This document shows, one piece after another, positions 1-10,375 of a stretch of DNA of 20,274 nucleotides. The notes under the pieces are model-generated. The model was given only the letters and a program-made list of their open reading frames with translations, did not search any database and had not been told where the DNA came from. The position numbers and the translations under genes were made by a program. This DNA is from Darksidea phi (lineage: Eukaryota; Ascomycota; Dothideomycetes; Pleosporales; Lentitheciaceae): assembly GCA_030770425.1 (NCBI GenBank), contig JASJFT010000352.1, forward strand, positions 8,136-28,409, written 5' to 3'. Each line of letters begins with the position of its first letter. Position 1 is the first letter of the stretch.

Positions 1-84
1 TATTTCTATTTCTATTTCTATTTCTATTTCTATTTCTATTTCTATTTCTATTTCTATTTCTATTTCTATTTCTATTTCTATTTT
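1..84. repeat. (TATTTC)n hexanucleotide microsatellite
   Basis: Thirteen perfect TATTTC units fill positions 1-78, followed by one variant unit (TATTTT) and a short T run. The array is cut by the window edge, so its full length is unknown. It ends about 170 bp before the APC1 start codon, so it may lie in that gene's promoter as a strand-asymmetric pyrimidine tract. It is not a fungal telomere (TTAGGG-type). Such arrays change length by slippage, so copy number may vary between strains. Confidence 0.97.
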
Positions 85-253
85 TTGCCGGGGCCGTTGG
101 CCTGCCAGAGGACACGCCCGTGCTCCCTTCATCTCGGCCCTGCACCACCCCAACCTCGCGTCCCTCACCCTGCCCTCTCACGGACCCCCCCAAAACCACG
201 CGTACACGTCCCCTCACCTCCCCCACACCCCATGCCGCGAAGCAAGACTCCGC
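85..253 (+). promoter_or_regulatory. APC1 upstream region with MluI (MCB-like) box and overlapping uORF
   Basis: This C-rich, purine-poor leader lies between the hexamer array and the APC1 ATG. It contains ACGCGT at 198-203, the core of the MBF-type G1/S element known from yeasts; whether it works here is inference. An out-of-frame ATG at 232 opens a 27-codon reading frame that ends at 315, overlapping the true APC1 start at 254. Both ATGs have a C at -3; the APC1 ATG has the better G at +4. The transcription start cannot be seen, so whether the uORF is in the mRNA is unknown. Confidence 0.4.
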
Positions 254-3200
254 ATGGCCGCCCTTCACTCGATCGGGGTCCGCAAGCCTGCCGCGCTCCC
301 GTACCTCATCGCTGAATCCATCCTCTCCGAAGACTGCAGCGAGCGCGACTACACTTGGCAGACATACCATGACGAAGGAGCAGAAGGCGTTGCTGAGGAG
401 GTGGTGACGACCGAGTATCATGTCGTATGGTCGCGGGGCGGCGTTGTGCGCAGGGTGTTCAATTTTGAGCTGGAGAAAGAGACTGTCATCCAAGCGTTGC
501 TCACATGGTTTCCCACCGAGGAGCGGTTGACCGCTGCCTCGCAGGCTGGCGGCGCCATAAAGGCCGAATGGTCAAGGACGTTCCTCACACAAGGGACCCA
601 ACCCGCTACGGACCCTAACGCGCCGTTCGACCATGCCCCTCCCACCGTCGAGGTCAAATCCCGCGCACTCGTCGTCTTCCTCAAATCGCAGGCCCATGTT
701 TTCTTTCTTTCTGGCGCAACACATGTCGTGAATCTCCCCTTTGAGGTGGACAAGGCCTTTCCCACTGCGCGCGGCCTTGTTGTGCAGAGAAAGATAGTAT
801 CCAGACGGCCGGTTCCTCCAAGTCCACACGTTCCTTCTGCCCCGCCCAATTCTTTCCTCACCAGCAACCAATCGTTTTTGTCACAGAATCTCTCGCATAG
901 CTTCACGCAGCCTCGTCGCCATGGCTCTTCTCTGGGTCCGTCGCGGCTCAGTATGGGTCTAAAGCCGGGGCCGGTGACGCCGCTGTTTCTAGAAGAGCTG
1001 GTCAAGGGCTCTACAGTTGCGAACACAGAAGGGTTACCAAGGCTATACTCATTCACCGACCCTCTTGCCGAGTTGGGCTTGGTCGTTCGTGTGGTTGCGG
1101 GCAGTGAGCGCGCCGGCTTACTCACTGTCAATGGCTCAGGCCATCGGAGGCTAGAAGCCATCGACAAGGCCGAAGAGATCATATACGTTTCTCCAAAAAA
1201 CGAGATACACTTCGATCGGAGTGGGAACGACAAGCCGCTCCTCTTGGTCGTGACAGCAAACTACGAAACGAATGTTTTTACTATATGGTCCGCAGCTTAT
1301 CTCGAGCCCAAATCAATATCCCATTCCCGAAGACAGCACGCCTCACTACCAGCGCATAAAATGCGGCGACGCAGCTCATACGGTCCCACAGTGCTGGGTA
1401 CAGGTGCGACAACGCCGGCTGCTCGACATGATAGACCCAGAGAGAGCATTGGTGGTGCTGGGAGGGGCAAGACACAACCACCGCCTTTCAAGGCTGCATC
1501 GCAAGCCAGAGAGCGTCTCTCGGACCAGGCGGTGGAGGATGCGCTCGCCTCCCAGCTGAACCCTGACTTTGATATGTCGCGGCAGCCAAAGGAGTCGAGG
1601 CGTGTTAGTTCACTCCTCTCACGCGCCGAGCTTTCAACCAGCTTCGACAAGACAGCATTCCAAGATTTGGCAACCCAACGTCACAGTCTAGGCGGAAGCT
1701 TTTCGGCGAGCTTTGGTGCAAGTCAACGAAGCCGGCATTCCCTGGGCAATGATCGAATGAGTTTCGGCGGGTTTTCACAATCACGAAATCGAGCGTCCAC
1801 TCCTGGCAGTATCACTTCGCGGATGAGTTTGGGTGGTGGTTCCATAGACGACCCATTAGACGATATAATAGACGATACGTTCGATACGATCGAGGACTAT
1901 GATGAACTCGATGATCTTTTTGCGCCACTGGATACAGGCACTGAACAGGATCCCATGGAAGGGCTTCGTAAAGAGCTTGTCATGAGTGTGGTCGCCGAAA
2001 TTCCAGCGCAACAATATTTAAAGACTGGTCTGTTTGCTTTGAACGATCCGACTTCAGATTCACAGGTAGGAGCTTGAATATCCTGGCACTCCTTTTTCAT
2101 CGGCTAATAAGTGATGCAGTGCCGATCAAAAGTCTTCACATCAATAGCGCCCTTCAACTCAGCTACGCTACACGAACGCAGAATATACCTTTACATTGTG
2201 CATTCTTCTCTAAAGCACCCTCTGGAATGTGAGCTTTCGATAACACGCAAGCGACTTTCACCGTCTGCTTCGGCATCTCAATCAAAAGCTCATAGTATTG
2301 CTCCCCGATATGCGTGTGTTCCAAAGTTCAGTCGCTGTCAAGAGTTGAAGACCGCTCTGGATGCTGTAAAGCTCAGCGATGGTGACGTCGAGAGATTGGC
2401 ATGTCTTACTTCGGATGATCCTACCGGACCACGCATTTCGCTTTTGGCTGGCTGGGGCACTCACCTACCCACGAAATTCATCATCGGATCATTGAGACTC
2501 TTCAGTCCTTATGCTATTCTCGAAGATGGTCAATCAGAGACCACAGCAGACTTGGAGCCAACAATCAATGTCCAACCACCACTGACAAGGCTACTGTCCT
2601 CGGGTCCTCATGGTACGTTCGAGATGATGGACAATGATTCTCGCCGACACCAGGTACAGATTCGTCTTTTACCTACGAATCCTATGGTAGCAAAGATTTT
2701 TCGGGTCCTGGCAACCATTCTACCGAACTATGCAAGCGACTTTTTACTAGGGATTTGGTGGAATATACGCAAAGCGCTGGTAGATGAGCAGACTAAGAAC
2801 GTTAATGCAGATTGGACGTCTTTCATCACTACGCTATTCACGTTAGCCGTACCCTTCATAGATGAGCGGAGCAGAAAGCCTGTTCAACGCGCGAGGCCCA
2901 CTCAAAGGCGGAGCTCCACGCGTTCAAAAGATCCAAAGGCAGACGATGAGATATCACCGTGGCGCTTGATGTGTAATCGGCAAGCTGCACAAACAGGCGC
3001 AAAAAGCTGGGAATCGCTAGCTTGGCGATGGGTACTTGAATCCCCTCCATCTTCTGATATGACGAGCCCTCCATCAAAACGGATCACCGTTTCACAAAGT
3101 TTACCTATCGGGCACCTAATCAAATGCAAGCAAGAAATACTGGTCGATTGCGCCGAGGCTGCCCGGCGATTCAATCAATCTCCTATCGGGAAAGCAGCAA

Positions 3201-6200
3201 ACGACCACTGGAGACGTCTTTCGCCTTCTGAAAAGCAAGATTTACGTATTTCAACGCTTTCTGAAGTGGTAGTAACGCTTCATCTCTTTCGCGAGGAGCT
3301 GAAGCTTGATATCTTTGCGGAAGACATCTCGTCATTGATGGTGCGTGATCTTGCTCCTGTGCTTGCCCAAATAGGACATTGGCTGCGATGGGACTCCTGG
3401 GGTCGCAAGCAGGGAGGCTACTATGATTTAGATGGCGGATCAACAGAAGAGTGGACGTACGAAAATTCGAGCTTCGTTTCCAGTGTACGGCTGCATTCGC
3501 AGCCATGGGACAGCCCCCCTTCTATTCTCATGTGGCTCAGTATGGTATCAGGCGCCCGCATCTATGCGCCGTTCCCCACTTTAGCAACTCTGATTCGCAA
3601 GTCGAAGGCATCACCGCACTCGTCTATCAATATAGACGAAGTTATATCAGATGCGACTCCTCGGACGGTTGCGCTACAGCAGTTCTTCCGCGATATTGAC
3701 CGCGACGCTAGCCCCCGAAAAACGGTGGAGCTTATCGAAAAGTGCGGCATCACTAGTCAAATGCTTGCATCTCTACCGGAAGTGGCGCAAGCCCCCCTCA
3801 TGGAAGCGATTACAAAGTGCCAGGCGAATCCGCCTGCTACATGGTCGAGCTCTCTACTTAAGCTAGTTCAAAGGGAGGACCTCGATCTTACCTTAACGGC
3901 GACCCAAGACTCCAGTCAAGACATCCATCAGACCCATGGTAACGCGATGATGGGCTACCAATCCTCGTTGCACTTCTCTAGCGCCACACGAGATGTTCAT
4001 ACCATCTGTCAGAATGCCGAACGAATTGAGCCGCTTGCATCAATGGCCGAATCAGATCGGCACACGATCACAAGATTGATTTTCAAGGAAGATCGGCGGT
4101 TTATGGAAGCTTACTCGTTGGTAGAGCCCACCAAACCATCGGTCGCTTATTACGGGTACGACAACAGATCTGAGGATGTGGCTATCTTGGAAGGTCAAAA
4201 GATCTTAGTGCAATGGGTCATGATACGCACCTTTTCTTTACCCATCGGAAGCTCGATGTTGAAGTTCAGCAGCAAAAAGCCTCTCCTGACTGAGAAGTAT
4301 CCACTCATTGGCTTCTCAACGTCGTGCGTCATGAAGCCGATGGGCAATGTTGTCACGGCTGATCGGACCACCTATTCGGAAGAAAAATTCTTCTGGGCCT
4401 TCTTCAATCAAGGCGTTTCGGCCGGCTTAAGCATCTCGCATGATGCGCAGGGCATTGACACGTCCTGGATCATGTACAACAAGCCGGCGGAACTTTCCAA
4501 CAGGCATGCCGGGCTTTTGCTAGGCCTCGGGTTGAATGGCCATTTAAGGAATATCGCCAAATGGCTATCTTTCAAGTACTTGACGCCGAAGCACACGATG
4601 ACGTCTGTTGGACTGTTGCTAGGCCTATCTGCATCCTACATCGGCACTATGGACACATTAGTCACCCGTTTGCTCTCTGTTCATGTCACCCGAATGCTGC
4701 CGCCCGGCGCGGCCGAGCTCAACCTCTCGCCATATACCCAAACTACCGGCCTAATGGGCATCGGACTCCTGTACTACAATACCCAACATCGGCGAATGAG
4801 CGAGGTCATGCTCTCCGAAATCGAGTACGTAGATGAGCCTGACCCGTCTGAGCCACCAGACGCACTCCGAGATGAAGCGTATAGGCTAGCCGCTGGCTTC
4901 GCTTTGGGCTTCATCAATTTGGGCAAGGGCAAGGACCTTCGCGGCCTCCATGACATGAGGATAGTCGAACGGCTTCTCTCGGTTGCGGTGGCTCCAAAAC
5001 CGGTTAACATTGTCCATATCCTTGATCAAGCCACTGCTGGTGCGGTTGTCGCCATAGCACTCATCTTCATGAAAACACACAACGAAGCTGTAGCACGTAG
5101 AATCGACATTCCAGATACTCTTCCGCAGTTTGACTATGTTCGCCCGGACATCTGCCTCCTCCGTACCCTCGCGAAACACATCATCATGTGGGACAACATA
5201 CGCGCTGACAACGCCTGGGTAACGAGTAATTTACCCCTCGACTACCGCAAGGACTACAACCTTAGAAGCATTGCTAAGCTTCGCAGCGATCAGATGCCCT
5301 TTTTCAACATTCTTGCAGGCTTATTGTGGAGCGTTTCACTCAAGTATGCAGGAACGGGCGATATCCAGGTCCGCGACTTTTTGATCCGCTACCTTGATCA
5401 ATTTATTCGCATCTGCAAGCTCCCAGCCCTCCGCTATGATTCAAAACTGGCGCGCAATACTGTCCGCAACTGTCAAGATCTCGTTGCACTGTCCGTAGCC
5501 ACGGTTATGGCGGGCACGGGTGACCTCGACGTGCTTCGCCGCCTGCGCGGCCTCCATGGACGCATAGGCCCCGAGACACCATATGGCTCGCATCTAGCAG
5601 CGCATATGGGCATCGGCGTACTCTTCATAGCAGGAGGAACCTACACATTTAGCACGTCTAACAAAGCCATCGCATCTCTCATTTGCGCCTTCTATCCCAT
5701 CTTTCCTTCCGACGTACAGGATTCCCGCGCACACCTTCAAGCCTTCCGTCACTTCTGGGTCCTTGCCGCCGAACCGCGCTGTCTCATAGTCCGCGACGTA
5801 GATACGGGGAAGGCCTTTTCCACGCCTATTTTGGTCCGCTTCAAAGATAACGATAGAGAGCAGAAATTGACAGCGCCATGTCTCCTTCCAGAATTGCAGA
5901 GTATTGCAAGCTTAGAAACAAGCGATCCAGCATACTGGCCCACAAAACTAGACTTCGTTCTCAATCCGCTACACCTTCAACACTTTCAACGTGCGCAAAC
6001 ACTCACCGTGCGTCGCCGCACACCACACGACCAATACGCAAACGCCTTCTCAGCAATCCTCATCGCTCTCAACGACGCCCAGGTTTCTCGTAGCTCGCGC
6101 GTTATGTGGGATTGGCTCTTCTCTCTTCCCGCCCTTGCGGAGTTTGAAAAGGCAGATGTTGGGCTAATTCTACCAACCGACCAGTACAGTTCCATATTCT

Positions 6201-6418
6201 TGGATGCGGGAACTACAGTGGTCGATCATAGGCTTGTGCTGAACAGTCTGAGCAAGAGTTGTAGGGCGCAAGATCTTTGGGTGTTGAGGGGAGTGTTTGA
6301 GTGGGCGGAGGGGGTAAGGCGTGCGGGAGATGGGCGGCTGAGGTGGCTTGGGAGGGAGGTGTTGGAAAGGTTGAAGGCGAGAGTGTTGGAAAGGGGTCGG
6401 CTGATTGAGGTGGTGTAA
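254..6418 (+). CDS. apc1: Anaphase-promoting complex subunit 1 (APC1/BimE)
   Basis: APC1 is the largest scaffold subunit of the APC/C, the nuclear E3 ubiquitin ligase that targets securin and cyclins for degradation at anaphase. The CDS joins 254-2065 and 2120-6418 (604 + 1432 = 2036 aa), close to the roughly 2070 aa of Aspergillus BimE. Residues 1-345 match the conserved APC1 N-terminal beta-propeller region, including PYLIAE (16-21) and SFTDPLAELGLVV (266-278). Residues about 345-535 are a Ser/Arg-rich disordered loop where human APC1 has its phospho-regulated autoinhibitory loop; an acidic patch follows at about 531-560. Proteasome/cyclosome repeats start near residue 1400 (HAGLLLGLGLNGH, TSVGLLLGLSAS, RLAAGFALGFINLGKG). 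The start is the first ATG of the open frame and gives the family N-terminus (LPYLIAESIL). It converges with HAUS1. The family call is very secure; the single splice junction is well supported by phase, branch site and in-frame stops in the intron. Confidence 0.95.
2066..2119 (+). other. APC1 intron (54 nt)
   Basis: The donor is CAG|GTAGGA at 2066, the branch site is GCTAAT near 2102-2107, and the acceptor is GATGCAG ending at 2119. The length is a multiple of three, so the frame is the same on both sides, but a TGA at 2075-2077 interrupts read-through. Removal joins Q604 to C605 and restores a continuous APC1. The donor departs from the best consensus (GTRWGT). Intron retention would truncate the protein within three codons. 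Confidence 0.85.
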
Positions 6419-7189
6419 TTATTTCTGAAAATGGCATATGGATGTTATTGAAGTACTAAACCGCGATACCCGAGGGTATACATCTAGCATGTTTTGGTCA
6501 ACACTGTCCCATTGTTATGAATGCCTAGTTTCCTTCGGTATAAACGACGGGGGATAAAGTATATGTCTAAGATCTTAAATACTTAAAATTCTATGATAAA
6601 ATTAAACAGAACGAAACGGCCTGATAGCTGCGGTCCCTTCGATGAATTCAAGCCTGTATCTATACATTGCAGAACTAAGAACATACCATCGTTTCCTCAC
6701 TGTCATTACGCCATAGAAGCTGACTAGTATAGGTTGTACGTTAACCTTAGTTGTCATTTCTTTCATCACCCCTCGTCGTACCCTTGACTCACTCAACATC
6801 CACCCTTCTACCGACGGTTGCGGCCTCGATAATAATTGTAGCTCTCCTCTATCCTAGTACGTCAAGATCTCACATCGAGACCACGTATTCTCTTTGGACT
6901 CTAACACCACTATTGGAGACGGCACACATCCAATATCCTTCGCATTGTCGTGTTAGATTAGTATGCGGATGACGAATGGTGTTAGCGTTTATATTGGAGG
7001 GAACCAAGAACATCTGTTCTTCGGGTGCGATCTTATCATTCACGGGGGCAGTCGCTAAGTGTGATAGGAGGGTACCTAGGGAGGTTAGTATGTCTCACGA
7101 TGAAAGGAAGGGTCTTATCTAGGAAATGGCGGGAGAGGCGGAAGGAGAAGCCATTTACCTCTGACTCTCGACCGTACCTTTTACCTTGT
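6419..7189. other. Convergent APC1/HAUS1 intergenic spacer
   Basis: These 771 bp separate two stop codons and must hold both 3' UTRs. The part nearest APC1 is AT-rich (about 6540-6610, with GATAAA-type A-rich elements that could serve polyadenylation). No frame shows a credible protein. A 9-bp inverted match (CTAACACCA at 6901-6909, TGGTGTTAG at 6977-6985) is present but could be chance. No tRNA or transposon end is visible. Confidence 0.6.
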
Positions 7190-8089
7190 TCATTGGCCTA
7201 CCAAATCCTCAAAGAGCCCATCCCTCCGCCTCCTCACATTATCAAGCTCCACCTCCAGCTTCGCCACCACCCTCCTCGCAGCTTCTTTATCCGCCGGCAG
7301 GCCCACAAATTCTCCAACCTCCTCCTCTAGTGTTTCCACTTTCTTTCTTAGAGCATCTAGTGCCGTTTGCTGCTCCAACATATCCGCAATCGCCTCTGCC
7401 GAGCTCACATTCTTCGATGCAGGCGTAATAGTGTTCCTCTCCTGCGAAGACTGCAATGACGAGAGCTTGTCTTCATACTCGTGTATTTTTGTGCGGATAT
7501 GCTTTATTTGGCGGGCTTGCTCGGTGGTCTGGCGCTGGAGGAAGGGCGGGGCGGTGAGAGCGGGATTGGATTGGAATTCTTTGAGTTGGGTGCGGAGCAA
7601 AGAGTGCTGTTTTTCGAGGTAGTTTTGTAGGGTGTGCAAGCGGGCGAGGTTGTTGGTGAGGGTTTGGGAGGTGGAGGTGTGCGCAATGAGGGCGTGAGCG
7701 AGGGTCTCGGGACTTGCGGAAGGGGCGTTGAGGGTCACGGCGGCGGAGGCAAGGGCTTGGAGGGCGTGTGAACCTTCGGGTGTGAGGTGCGCTTTTACCG
7801 CCTGCAGTAGTTTCTCGTCTTCGGCGTGTCGTGGCTCCTCTTCCAGCTCCTTGCACGCATCTCTTTCCACCCTTTCCATGACGATGCCTTCTTCATCTGC
7901 CCGTTCATTCGCTGTCGACAGCTCCCGCAGCACCCTCAGGGTCTCCTCGTTGCGCTCGAAGGGCGGCACAGTGCGGCCCGCGTATTTGTACGAAAGCCAT
8001 GAATCGATCTGCGCCCAGTCGGCCGCCTGAGCACGCTGTTGCCGTGCTTTGGACGGCGAAAAGAGGTCTTGGGGGGTAAGACTGTCCAT
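7190..8089 (-). CDS. HAUS1: HAUS augmin-like complex subunit 1 (AugA-type)
   Basis: Augmin recruits gamma-tubulin complexes to the sides of existing spindle microtubules for branching nucleation; HAUS1 is one of its coiled-coil subunits. The 299-aa product has the family layout. A short N-terminal globular segment has IDSWLSYKYAGRTVPPFERN (28-47), matching the HAUS1 pattern of a hydrophobic helix followed by P-x-[FY]-E-x-N. LTPEGSHALQALASAAVTL (102-120) matches the conserved helix before the coiled coil. Long coiled coils span about 140-215 and 228-290, with the C-terminal signature LEEEVGEFVGLPADKEAAR (254-272). Length is near that of human HAUS1 (278 aa). The ATG is in a strong context (GCAGCCATGG). 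It shares a 153-bp promoter with PIMT. Intronless. The call rests on recognised pattern rather than alignment, but several blocks agree. Confidence 0.82.
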   Translation of the reverse strand: MDSLTPQDLFSPSKARQQRAQAADWAQIDSWLSYKYAGRTVPPFERNEETLRVLRELSTANERADEEGIVMERVERDACKELEEEPRHAEDEKLLQAVKAHLTPEGSHALQALASAAVTLNAPSASPETLAHALIAHTSTSQTLTNNLARLHTLQNYLEKQHSLLRTQLKEFQSNPALTAPPFLQRQTTEQARQIKHIRTKIHEYEDKLSSLQSSQERNTITPASKNVSSAEAIADMLEQQTALDALRKKVETLEEEVGEFVGLPADKEAARRVVAKLEVELDNVRRRRDGLFEDLVGQ

Positions 8090-8242
8090 GGCTGCACGTG
8101 TGTGATCTCGGCGGTTTTTGCGGATGTCCCTGCCGACGAAGATGTGGTGGGGTAGAGAGGCCCGTGCGTGCTACCCCGGATTCCAGCAATCGCCCCGCGC
8201 CACTTCACGTTGACCATATCATGACGTTGCCGTCTCCCGCCC
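8090..8242. promoter_or_regulatory. Bidirectional HAUS1/PIMT promoter
   Basis: Only 153 bp separate the two divergent start codons, so promoter and both 5' UTRs must fit here or overlap coding sequence. CACGTG occurs at 8095-8100, immediately next to the HAUS1 ATG and probably within its leader. No TATA box is evident. An ATG at 8221 lies 22 nt before the PIMT start and opens an out-of-frame reading frame to 8412; if transcribed, it would compete with the first PIMT start. The compact divergent layout is seen directly; coregulation is inference. Confidence 0.55.
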
Positions 8243-9013
8243 ATGTCCTCAGCTCTCTCCACCGCTCTCTACCGCTCTCTCCATCGCTCTCTCCATCGCT
8301 CTACCATACCACAAGTTCGTCATCTATCCATAGCCATACCCATGGCCTGGCGAAGTTCAGGCGCCTCAAACGAGGGGCTAGTAGCCAACCTTGTGCAGAA
8401 CAGGCTCATTGAGTCTAGCCGCGTCCAAGAGGCCATGCTGAAGGTCGACCGTGCTCACTTCGCTCCCTCGTCGGCCTACGAGGACTCCCCCCAACCCATT
8501 GGCTACGGTGCCACCATCTCGGCACCCCATATGCACGCCTCGGCCTGCGAGGCCCTCCTCCCCCACCTTGGCCCCGGCGCAAAGGTCCTAGACATCGGCT
8601 CCGGTTCCGGCTACCTTACCGCCGTGCTCGCAAACCTCGTTGGCCCCTCCGGTACCGTAATCGGAATAGACCACATTCAACCGCTCGTCACACTCGCACA
8701 GTCCAATATGAAGAAGTCTGAAGCGGGCCGGCAGATGCTCGATACCGGCCAAGTCCAGTTTGTGAAGGGCGATGGCAGGAAGGGTTGGAAGGAGGGCGCG
8801 CCGTATGATGCTATCCATGTGGGGGCCGCCGCCGCAGGGCATCATAAGGAGTTGGAAGACCAACTGAAGACGCCGGGGAGGATGTTTGTTCCGGTTGAGG
8901 AGGGCTGGATGCAGCATGTGTACATTGTGGACAAGAAGGAAGATGGGAGTGTGGAGAAGAAGAAGCTTTACGGCGTGCAATATGTGCCGTTAACCGACGC
9001 CCCACCGGAGTGA
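8243..9013 (+). CDS. PCMT1: Protein-L-isoaspartate O-methyltransferase, with probable mitochondrial presequence
   Basis: This SAM-dependent repair enzyme methylates L-isoaspartyl residues formed by asparagine deamidation or aspartate isomerisation, allowing return to normal Asp. Residues 34-256 (MAWRSSGASNEGLV onward) align from the first residue with the animal PCMT1 family, which starts MAWKSGGAS. Visible motifs: DSPQPIGYGATISAPHMHA (81-99, substrate and active-site region), VLDIGSGSG (115-123, SAM motif I), GIDH (141-144, motif II region), PYDAIHVGAAA (187-197) and the C-terminal GVQYVPLTD (244-252). Residues 1-33 are extra: rich in Arg, Ser and His, free of acidic residues, with RHLS at 26-29 resembling a mitochondrial protease R-3 site. 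A second ATG at 8342 (Met34) would give the standard cytosolic form. The extension is partly encoded by a 12-nt tandem repeat. Intronless; diverges from HAUS1. Confidence 0.95.
   Translation: MSSALSTALYRSLHRSLHRSTIPQVRHLSIAIPMAWRSSGASNEGLVANLVQNRLIESSRVQEAMLKVDRAHFAPSSAYEDSPQPIGYGATISAPHMHASACEALLPHLGPGAKVLDIGSGSGYLTAVLANLVGPSGTVIGIDHIQPLVTLAQSNMKKSEAGRQMLDTGQVQFVKGDGRKGWKEGAPYDAIHVGAAAAGHHKELEDQLKTPGRMFVPVEEGWMQHVYIVDKKEDGSVEKKKLYGVQYVPLTDAPPE
8252..8302 (+). repeat. 12-nt minisatellite (GCTCTCTCCATC) inside the PIMT presequence
   Basis: Four consecutive units begin GCTCTCT. Unit 1 (8252-8263) ends CCACC, unit 2 (8264-8273) is 2 nt shorter, units 3 and 4 (8274-8285, 8286-8297) are identical GCTCTCTCCATC, and a partial unit follows. 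The 2-nt difference puts the last units in another reading frame relative to the repeat, so early copies encode ALST and later ones RSLH. A four-codon period keeps the protein frame when whole units are gained or lost. Confidence 0.9.
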
Positions 9014-10375
9014 GTGAAAGAATACGAACTACAAGAGTGAAGCAAAGATGGATGATCTCTTTCTAACCCATCCTCAAATCGTCCTAATCCCGCACAGTTT
9101 ACACTGTGCTGCACGATTGCATTCTCTACCAAACACTTACTTTCATCTACCCTCTCCCACATCGGTGGTGGACTGCGCCGGTCTCCAATGCGAAAAACAA
9201 TGCATGTCACTCTGCTGTACCGAGCACTTCGCACTACAACACTAGACTTTTCCATGTATCTCAAACACAGACTGCCTTCATTTGGCCCTCTTTCTCATAG
9301 TCAACACAAAGTATGTAGATAATTTTACTTGTACGCCGTCTATAGCCCTCCGCCTTTTGCGAAATTTCTCCCGGAATGCAGACAAGCACGTCTGCATTCG
9401 GAAGGCAACGCGAACATCCTCCTTACTACCTTGAATGTGCAAGGTACTGCCACACGCCGCCATCTCAGCCTAACAGAGCCCTATATCTCCCTCTCGATCA
9501 TCTCCCCAACCTGGCACCAAACGGACAGTGCTACGAGCGTGACAAGAAGCAGAACAGAAGTCCGTACTCCTCTTCCCCTGCCCAAGCCTACTTTGACTGC
9601 TACTCAACAAGCTCAGACATAGTGCATATCCCTTACTTAGCCCGTCCTCCATTTCGGGGTTAAACTAGGCCCCTTGCATCTTGCGAGCCCATCGCCTCCA
9701 GAGCCTAGAGTCACAGTGCAGAAGCTCCCGTCCGCTCGCTGTCCTACCTCCTCACTGGTTAGACTCAAGGACGCGGTATATGTGTAATCGCCCGCGGGAC
9801 AACCTTGTTTTGAGGGAAAAGGGGGTGTTGGCCCGGTCTAACTTGGGGACGTAGGCGAGATACAATCAGATTATATGTATGGTATAATGATATTTCACTC
9901 TCGGGACCTTGGAATAGTGGGTCGTGAGTGATTATATGATATACCTAGTACGACGACGTAGCAATGCGACAGTCCTAAGCAGCGTATACGAAGGCCTTTT
10001 TGGTTCTTTACAGGCGCAAAAACGATTGTTTTCTATTTCATTACCCAGAAAATGAAAATGTAAACGAAGGAGGGCATGTATGGGAAGCTCGGGATGTGAA
10101 TACCAACCTCGGCGCAAAGAAGCAACGTACTTCTTCGAACAATTCAGCGAATGCTACCCCTAAGCGTACTCAAGGAAAGACAAAGGGGTCATGAAAGGAA
10201 TAATATCGACCTTGCCGCCTAAACGGTTGTTTACCTGATACTAACGGGTGGTCTTTTCGACCCCAATAACTTGGATGAGCAATTGTCTCGAAGAATGACT
10301 GGCATCATTAGTCGGACGACCTCCGTCCTCAGTAGGCCTTTTCAGTCCTGAGACAGGCGGGCCTAGTAAAGTTTT
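9014..10375. other. Convergent PIMT/GTPase intergenic spacer, no supported gene
   Basis: These 1362 bp lie between two converging stop codons. Reading frames up to about 95 codons exist (for example 9376-9663), but their composition is unlike a conserved protein and they lack recognisable domains. A perfect TACTAAC (10239-10245) and an acceptor-like TTCTTTACAG near 10004-10013 occur, but no donor/exon arrangement fits them. A G-rich patch lies at about 9817-9834. I see no tRNA, rRNA or transposon end. Confidence 0.5.

Noticed and set aside
1..84. Telomere or subtelomeric repeat
   Set aside because: The unit is TATTTC, not TTAGGG/CCCTAA, and it sits upstream of a conserved housekeeping gene.
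418..1233. Open frame of 271 codons on the minus strand within APC1
   Set aside because: It is wholly antisense to conserved APC1 sequence and has no recognisable domain; it mirrors codon bias of the true gene.
6901..6985. Nine-base inverted match in the APC1/HAUS1 spacer
   Set aside because: Arms are short with a 67-nt loop and no flanking duplication; chance is sufficient.
9376..9663. Frame of 95 codons in the PIMT/GTPase spacer
   Set aside because: It lies in a convergent 3' region, has no domain and overlaps an equally good frame (9329-9622).
10239..10245. Perfect TACTAAC branch-site consensus
   Set aside because: No acceptor within normal distance (the next AG after a suitable tract is far) and no coding exon follows on the plus strand.
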